From assembly GCA_041677345.1 (NCBI GenBank), contig JBAYQE010000096.1, forward strand, positions 1 to 10,021: 10,021 bases of DNA. The letters run 5' to 3'. Below the pieces are notes generated by a model. That model was given only the letters and a program-made list of their open reading frames with translations. It ran no database searches and was not told the DNA's origin. A program made the translations under genes and the position numbers. This document shows, piece by piece, positions 6,930-10,021 of this stretch. The stretch's first letter is position 1. Each line of letters starts with the position of its first letter. The stretch comes from JALOAT01 sp041677345 (lineage in GTDB: Bacteria > Pseudomonadota > Gammaproteobacteria > Thiohalomonadales > Thiohalomonadaceae).

Positions 6930-7363
6930 ATACGCTGCCATTTCTCGACGCATTCAGGGGCAAGTTCAAGAACATGCTGCGCTGGGAACAGCTGGAGGCC
7001 CTGTGGAACACGGTGCGTAAGCAGGCCGCGGGGCAGTGGTATGTCTATGCGGTGGGCGAGGCGGTACCCGCCGCGCCCGTGGACAATGTGCGCTTGGAGA
7101 CCTTCCTGACGGAAGTGCATGCACTGCTGCGCCGTGAACACGATGAGGATTATTGCGGGATCGTCTACGTGGACGATCCCGCCCGGCCCCGCTTCATCAA
7201 GATCTACGACCCCAACAACCTGGGGAGTGTGTGCGGCTCCGGCTCCCAGCCGCCCCCCCTGCCGGGCTGGATCCTGTGCACCATGCCGCCTGAGGACCTG
7301 CAGGCCGCATGCCGGCCGGCCGGTAATCGGCGTCGTTGGTGGCAGCGCATCCTGGGCGGCTGA
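6926..7363 (+). CDS. Uncharacterised 145-aa protein coupled to cbrB
   Basis: I recognise no named family. The protein has 145 residues, is soluble-looking and has no signal peptide or membrane helix. It opens with an amphipathic helix (FLDAFRGKFKNMLRWEQLEALWNTVRKQ), then a strand-like WYVYAVGEAVP. The helix TFLTEVHALLRREHDEDYCGIVYVDD, the segment KIYDPNNLGSVCGSGSQPPPLPGWILCTMPPEDL and a basic tail RRRWWQRILGG follow. The KIYDPNNLG and PPLPGW stretches look like conserved cores. Its ATG overlaps the cbrB stop as ATGA, with AAGGAGG at 6914-6920 as a strong ribosome binding site. It is therefore translated with the two-component system, and a terminator-like hairpin follows it. Context suggests a partner or output modulator of CbrAB, but nothing in the sequence gives a biochemical activity. 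In Pseudomonas the region after cbrB instead carries the small RNA crcZ. Confidence 0.8.
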   Translation: MNTLPFLDAFRGKFKNMLRWEQLEALWNTVRKQAAGQWYVYAVGEAVPAAPVDNVRLETFLTEVHALLRREHDEDYCGIVYVDDPARPRFIKIYDPNNLGSVCGSGSQPPPLPGWILCTMPPEDLQAACRPAGNRRRWWQRILGG

Positions 7364-7384
7364 CATCGAAGCACGATGAGTGAA

Positions 7385-7412
7385 GCGCATCCGGACGGAT
7401 GCGCATGCTTTT
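7385..7412 (+). terminator. Terminator-like hairpin closing the cbr operon
   Basis: GCGCATCC (7385-7392) pairs perfectly with GGATGCGC (7397-7404) around a GGAC loop, 22 nt after the stop at 7363. Four bases later comes TTTT (7409-7412). The stem is strong but the U-run is short and displaced, so this is a moderate call. Confidence 0.5.
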
Positions 7413-7526
7413 CGAGAGCCAGGCGCAGTACCTGCGCGCCCCCGGCCCGAGGTCCCGGATGCTGCGGGACCCCGACATCCACTGCAACGCTACTTGTACG
7501 AGCTGCAGTTGAAAGCCGGACGTTGA
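7405..7526 (+). pseudogene. Possible frameshifted small coding remnant
   Basis: From the ATG at 7405 a 35-codon frame reads MLFESQAQYLRAPGPRS...SRMLRDPDIH and then turns into cysteine-rich nonsense before a stop at 7510-7512. Switching frame near 7480 gives LQRYLYELQLKAGR and a stop at 7524-7526, which looks like a natural protein end and loosely recalls the LQRYIHRIELERR end of the PilZ protein downstream. The joined reading would be about 40 residues. It could be a decayed gene end or chance in GC-rich DNA. It starts directly after the hairpin at 7385-7404, without a ribosome binding site. Confidence 0.2.
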
Positions 7527-7679
7527 CCTCCACGACGCTTGCTTTCCCAGGACCGGCTGACCGATAGTACGGACAGCGCCGGGATGCGCTGCCCACCCGG
7601 CACCCCGCCTGAGACATCGGGGGCGCACGGGTGCACCGTTCGCCTCTACTACACTCGCGCAAACCCGCCTGATATCTCG

Positions 7680-8453
7680 ATGCCCGCTCAAGCAGACCAG
7701 GAAAAACCTGCAGTTCCGCCCCACCGGCAGCAGGATGACGATCTGGAGCAGTTCCGCCTGCACTCGCGTGATGAAATCGGCCGCGTCTTGCGAGACCTGA
7801 TCAGGAACAACGATCTGATCACCGCCTATTACACCCCCCATGATTTCCTGCTGACCACCTTGCTCGGCATGGATAAGGAAAAAACGCGGCTGTACGTGGA
7901 CGTCAGCACCGACGAGAACATCAACCGCCGCGTGCTGGCCAGCGATCGGCTGATATTCGTGGGCCGGCATTACCAGGTACGGGTACAGTTCACCGCCGCC
8001 GGCGCAGTGCCCGGCCAGTTCACGGGTGGGCCGGCGTTCATCCTCCCCTTTCCCGAGAGCTTGCTGCGCGTCCAACGGCGCGAGTTTTACCGGCTGGTGG
8101 CGTCGCTGGTGGATCGGCCGCAATGCTTTTTCACCACGGAAGACGGACATCCTGTGGAACTCACCATCCTGGATATCAGTCTCGGCGGCATCGCCGTCAT
8201 TGAACCCGACACCGACTGCGAAGGCCTGTGGCTCCCCGGCAACGTGATCCGCAACTGCCAGGTGGATCTTCCCGAGGGCCGGGTGGTGAGTGATGTGGAG
8301 GTGCGCAACCGGTTCACGATAAGCCTGCCCGATGGCAAGCCGCAGGTGCGCGTGGGTTGTCGCTTCCTGCACCTGGAACCACGCATGAACGCTGAACTCC
8401 AGCGCTACATCCACCGCATCGAACTGGAACGGCGGCGCCTCAGCCGTCACTGA
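7680..8453 (+). CDS. YcgR-like PilZ-domain c-di-GMP receptor
   Basis: This is a 257-residue cytoplasmic protein. The N-terminal part (about 20-125) fits a YcgR-type beta domain: helix FRLHSRDEIGRVLRDLIRNNDLITAYY, then LLTTLLGMDKEKTRLYVDVSTDENINRRVL. The C-terminal PilZ domain (about 128-250) carries the c-di-GMP-binding motifs RxxxR (R134-EFY-R138 within VQRREFYR) and DxSxxG (D165-IS-LG-G170). Length is near E. coli YcgR (244). In that family, c-di-GMP binding lets the protein act as a brake on the flagellar motor; binding is well supported here but the target is not, since no motility gene is in the window. The ATG at 7680 is chosen because the family homology begins soon after it. Its ribosome binding site is poor, and a TTG at 7539 or an ATG at 7584 in frame would add a low-complexity leader. 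It stands alone between two intergenic regions. Confidence 0.85.
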   Translation: MPAQADQEKPAVPPHRQQDDDLEQFRLHSRDEIGRVLRDLIRNNDLITAYYTPHDFLLTTLLGMDKEKTRLYVDVSTDENINRRVLASDRLIFVGRHYQVRVQFTAAGAVPGQFTGGPAFILPFPESLLRVQRREFYRLVASLVDRPQCFFTTEDGHPVELTILDISLGGIAVIEPDTDCEGLWLPGNVIRNCQVDLPEGRVVSDVEVRNRFTISLPDGKPQVRVGCRFLHLEPRMNAELQRYIHRIELERRRLSRH

Positions 8454-8524
8454 GTAGCAAGGCTGGGGAAGGACGCCCCAAGGCTGCATTCAGGCATAGC
8501 TGGCCCTTCCGACGGGCTTGTTCT

Positions 8525-8551
8525 GCGGCTTTCGCGGCCGAAGCCGCTCCC
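8525..8551. repeat. REP-like palindrome
   Basis: TCGCGGC-CGAA-GCCGCTCC, with arms GCGGC (8534-8538) and GCCGC (8543-8547), resembles the core in the two repeats at 321-343 and 437-459 (TCGCGGCC...GGCCGCTCC). An alternative 7-bp stem pairs GCGGCTT (8525-8531) with AAGCCGC (8541-8547). It lies 80 bp after the PilZ stop and might serve as its transcript end, though no T-run follows. Confidence 0.5.
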
Positions 8552-8600
8552 GCGCCCCCTATTCCCTTCCATCCCCTGCTGTCCGGGGGTATCTCCCCAC

Positions 8601-8646
8601 TGTTACGAGCCGTAACACCCATGGGTTACGCCACGTAACACGTTAC
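8601..8646. promoter_or_regulatory. Upstream activator cluster: two GTTAC-N5-GTAAC dyads plus a half-site
   Basis: Dyad 1 is TGTTAC-GAGCC-GTAACA at 8601-8617. Dyad 2 is GGTTAC-GCCAC-GTAACA at 8624-8640, with a 5-bp match on both arms plus a final A. A further GTTAC half-site lies at 8642-8646. Dyad centres are 23 bp apart, about two helical turns. They sit about 97 and 120 bp before the start site predicted from the sigma-54 promoter at 8702-8720, the usual distance for NtrC-family enhancers. The same dyad precedes cbrXAB at 2392-2408, so CbrB is the leading candidate binder. Confidence 0.65.
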
Positions 8647-8671
8647 CCGCTCCCCATCTCGTCATACGTGC

Positions 8672-8684
8672 CATCACATTGATT
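8672..8684 (-). promoter_or_regulatory. Candidate IHF site
   Basis: Read on the minus strand, AATCAATGTGATG matches the IHF consensus WATCAANNNNTTR at all fixed positions but one. It lies between the activator dyads and the sigma-54 promoter, where IHF normally bends DNA to bring an enhancer-bound activator to the polymerase. Confidence 0.5.
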
Positions 8685-8701
8685 ACATGAGACTTTATCG
8701 G

Positions 8702-8720
8702 CTGGCACAGCCCTTGCTTT
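8702..8720 (+). promoter_or_regulatory. Sigma-54 (-24/-12) promoter of the CBS/DUF294 gene
   Basis: CTGGCACAGCCCTTGCTTT matches the consensus TGGCAC-N5-TTGC exactly, with the required GG-N10-GC spacing (GG 8704-8705, GC 8716-8717). Transcription should start near 8729, leaving a leader of only about 18 nt before the ATG at 8747. Confidence 0.85.
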
Positions 8721-8746
8721 CAGTAAGGGACTTTACGCGAGCACCC

Positions 8747-10021
8747 ATGCCTGAGATGAATACCGCCGCTTCACTGTCACCCACGCTGGAATTCCTGCGC
8801 CGGCACGCGCCCTTCGATCAGATGGCGCCCGTGCACCTGGAATACATGGCCAAGCGCCTGAAGCTGGGTTTCTACGCCCGCAACGAGGTCATCGTCGGAC
8901 CCGGTGACGGCCCGGCGGATCGTTTCTACATCATCAAGCAGGGACGCGTGGTCGGCGAAGCCCCGGATGGCGCGGAAATGGAAGAAGGCGCCTTCGAACT
9001 GATGATCGGTGAGTGTTTCCCCGTGGGCGCACTGCTGTCGCGTCGCCCGGTGCACATCATCGAGCGCGCCGTCGAGGACACCTTCTGCTTCGAGCTGGAG
9101 CGCGCCGATTTCGAATACCTGTTGGGCCGCAGCGCCGTGTTCCACGACTTCTGCACCCGCCGTATCGCCAGCCTGCTCGACAGCGCACTGCGCAGCGTGC
9201 AGGCCAACTCCGCCACCCGCGTTTCCGAGGACGCCCTGTCGAGCCCGCTGCAGGCGCTGCTGCGCCGCGCGCCGGTGGCCTGTGGTCCCGACACCACATT
9301 GCACGAGGCGCTCACCCGCATGCACCACGAGCGCGTGGGCAGCATCGTGGTGGTGGACACCGACAAGCGTCCGGTGGGCGTGTTCACCCTGCACGACGTG
9401 CTGGCGCGCGTGGCGCTGCCCCAGCGCGAGCTCGGCACCGCCATTAGCGAGGTGATGACGCCGAAGCCTTTCACGCTGCCTTCCACCTCCCTCGCCTACG
9501 AGGCCGCACTGCTGATGACCCAGCACGGCTTCGGGCACATATGCGTGGCGGACGAAGGTCGCCTGGTGGGCGTGCTTTCGGAAAGCGATCTGTTCTCCCT
9601 CCAGCGCGTGGGCCTGGTCAACCTGTCCCGCGCCATCTCCGAGGCGCGCAGCGTGGATGCCCTGGCGCGCCTCGAACTGGACGTACACAAACTCATCGAG
9701 CAGATGCTCGCGCAGGGCGCCTCCGTGGCGCAGCTCACGCAGATCATCAGCGCCCTCAACGACACCATCACCCGCCGCATTCTGGAACTGGTGCAGGGCG
9801 AAATGGGCACGCCGTCGGTGCCGTTCACCTGGCTCTCATTCGGCAGCGAAGGCCGCTTCGAACAGACCCTGCGTACCGATCAGGACAACGGCATCCTGTT
9901 CCTCACGCCGGCCGGGCGTACCCCCGCCGACGTGCGCGAAGAACTGCTGCCGCTGGCCCGGCGCGTCAACGAAGCACTGGATACCTGCGGCTTCCCGCTG
10001 TGCACGGGCAACATCATGGCC
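8747..10021 (+). CDS. cNMP-binding/CBS/DUF294 nucleotidyltransferase-like protein (3' end beyond window)
   Basis: The frame is open for 425 codons to the window edge. Domains in order: a cyclic-nucleotide-binding-like fold (about 15-135, with FYIIKQGRV and the GECFPVGALLSRRP segment), CBS 1 (about 165-220), CBS 2 (about 233-287, EVMTPKPFTLP and LVGVLSESDLF), a helical linker, then a DUF294 putative nucleotidyltransferase domain. The last opens with FGSEGRFEQTLRTDQDN; G366-S367 and D378-x-D380 are the GlnD-like GS...DxD pattern. The C-terminal DUF294 domain is missing here. Such proteins are thought to be regulatory, sensing nucleotides through the CBS pair. Their genes often lie beside a DnaQ-like exonuclease and an acetate-type symporter in proteobacteria, which would be to the right. 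The ATG at 8747 gives an 18-nt leader from the sigma-54 start with only a weak GCGAG ribosome binding site; an ATG at 8756 is the alternative. Confidence 0.87.
   Translation, partial: MPEMNTAASLSPTLEFLRRHAPFDQMAPVHLEYMAKRLKLGFYARNEVIVGPGDGPADRFYIIKQGRVVGEAPDGAEMEEGAFELMIGECFPVGALLSRRPVHIIERAVEDTFCFELERADFEYLLGRSAVFHDFCTRRIASLLDSALRSVQANSATRVSEDALSSPLQALLRRAPVACGPDTTLHEALTRMHHERVGSIVVVDTDKRPVGVFTLHDVLARVALPQRELGTAISEVMTPKPFTLPSTSLAYEAALLMTQHGFGHICVADEGRLVGVLSESDLFSLQRVGLVNLSRAISEARSVDALARLELDVHKLIEQMLAQGASVAQLTQIISALNDTITRRILELVQGEMGTPSVPFTWLSFGSEGRFEQTLRTDQDNGILFLTPAGRTPADVREELLPLARRVNEALDTCGFPLCTGNIMA

Larger units (their letters stand above)
7364..7679. other. Gene-poor gap between the cbr operon and the PilZ gene
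   Basis: This 316-bp gap holds the hairpin at 7385-7412, a possible frameshifted coding remnant at 7405-7526 (separate entry) and presumably the promoter of the PilZ gene. A TACACT at 7650-7655 matches the -10 consensus at four of six positions without a good -35. No sigma-54 -24/-12 pair, no GTTAC dyad and no AANAANAA-type repeats are seen, so there is no sign of a crcZ-like small RNA. Confidence 0.4.

Noticed and set aside
7364..7679. A crcZ-like small RNA downstream of cbrB, as in Pseudomonas
   Set aside because: No sigma-54 promoter, no GTTAC dyad and no AANAANAA catabolite-activity motifs are visible, and a coupled protein gene follows cbrB instead.
7197..8489. 430-codon minus-strand open frame opposite the PilZ gene
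   Set aside because: The plus strand encodes both PilZ motifs in a single frame. The antisense frame spans two intergenic gaps and the end of another gene, and has no recognisable domain.

Overview
The window reads as a GC-rich gammaproteobacterial chromosome. This is inferred from protein resemblance and gene order; the closest impression is Pseudomonas or a Chromatiales/Ectothiorhodospiraceae-type relative, and no taxon is proven. Its core follows a Pseudomonas-like order: gluQ (tRNA-Asp queuosine glutamylation), then a small membrane ORF (cbrX-like), then cbrA (SLC5-transporter/histidine kinase fusion), then cbrB (NtrC-type sigma-54 activator).

Layout. 1-149: 5' end of an IS4-family transposase on the minus strand, running off the left edge, with a terminator-like hairpin directly before its start codon. 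150-566: no gene; two tandem copies of a unit of about 120-130 bp, each with a REP-like palindrome, and a possible promoter. 567-1232: nitroreductase. 1359-2231: gluQ. 2232-2456: gap with an inverted repeat GTTAC-N5-GTAAC. 2457-7363: four overlapping genes on the plus strand (cbrX-like, cbrA, cbrB, an unnamed 145-aa protein), each start overlapping the previous stop, so probably one translationally coupled operon, closed by a hairpin at 7385-7404. 7364-7679: no convincing gene, a possible frameshifted remnant. 7680-8453: YcgR-like PilZ protein. 8454-8746: intergenic region holding another REP-like palindrome and a sigma-54 control region. 8747-10021: cNMP/CBS/DUF294 nucleotidyltransferase-like protein, cut by the right edge.

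Most interesting: the 15-bp dyad GTTAC-N5-GTAAC occurs once in front of cbrXAB and twice, with a further half-site, in front of the gene at 8747. There it lies upstream of a near-consensus IHF site and a near-perfect sigma-54 -24/-12 promoter. This is the architecture expected for a target of an NtrC-family activator, and the only such activator in the window is CbrB. The working hypothesis is a local regulon in which the SLC5-coupled sensor CbrA, through CbrB, controls its own operon and the CBS/DUF294 gene, a family often found beside acetate-type symporters. All of this is inference from sequence; no searches were run.
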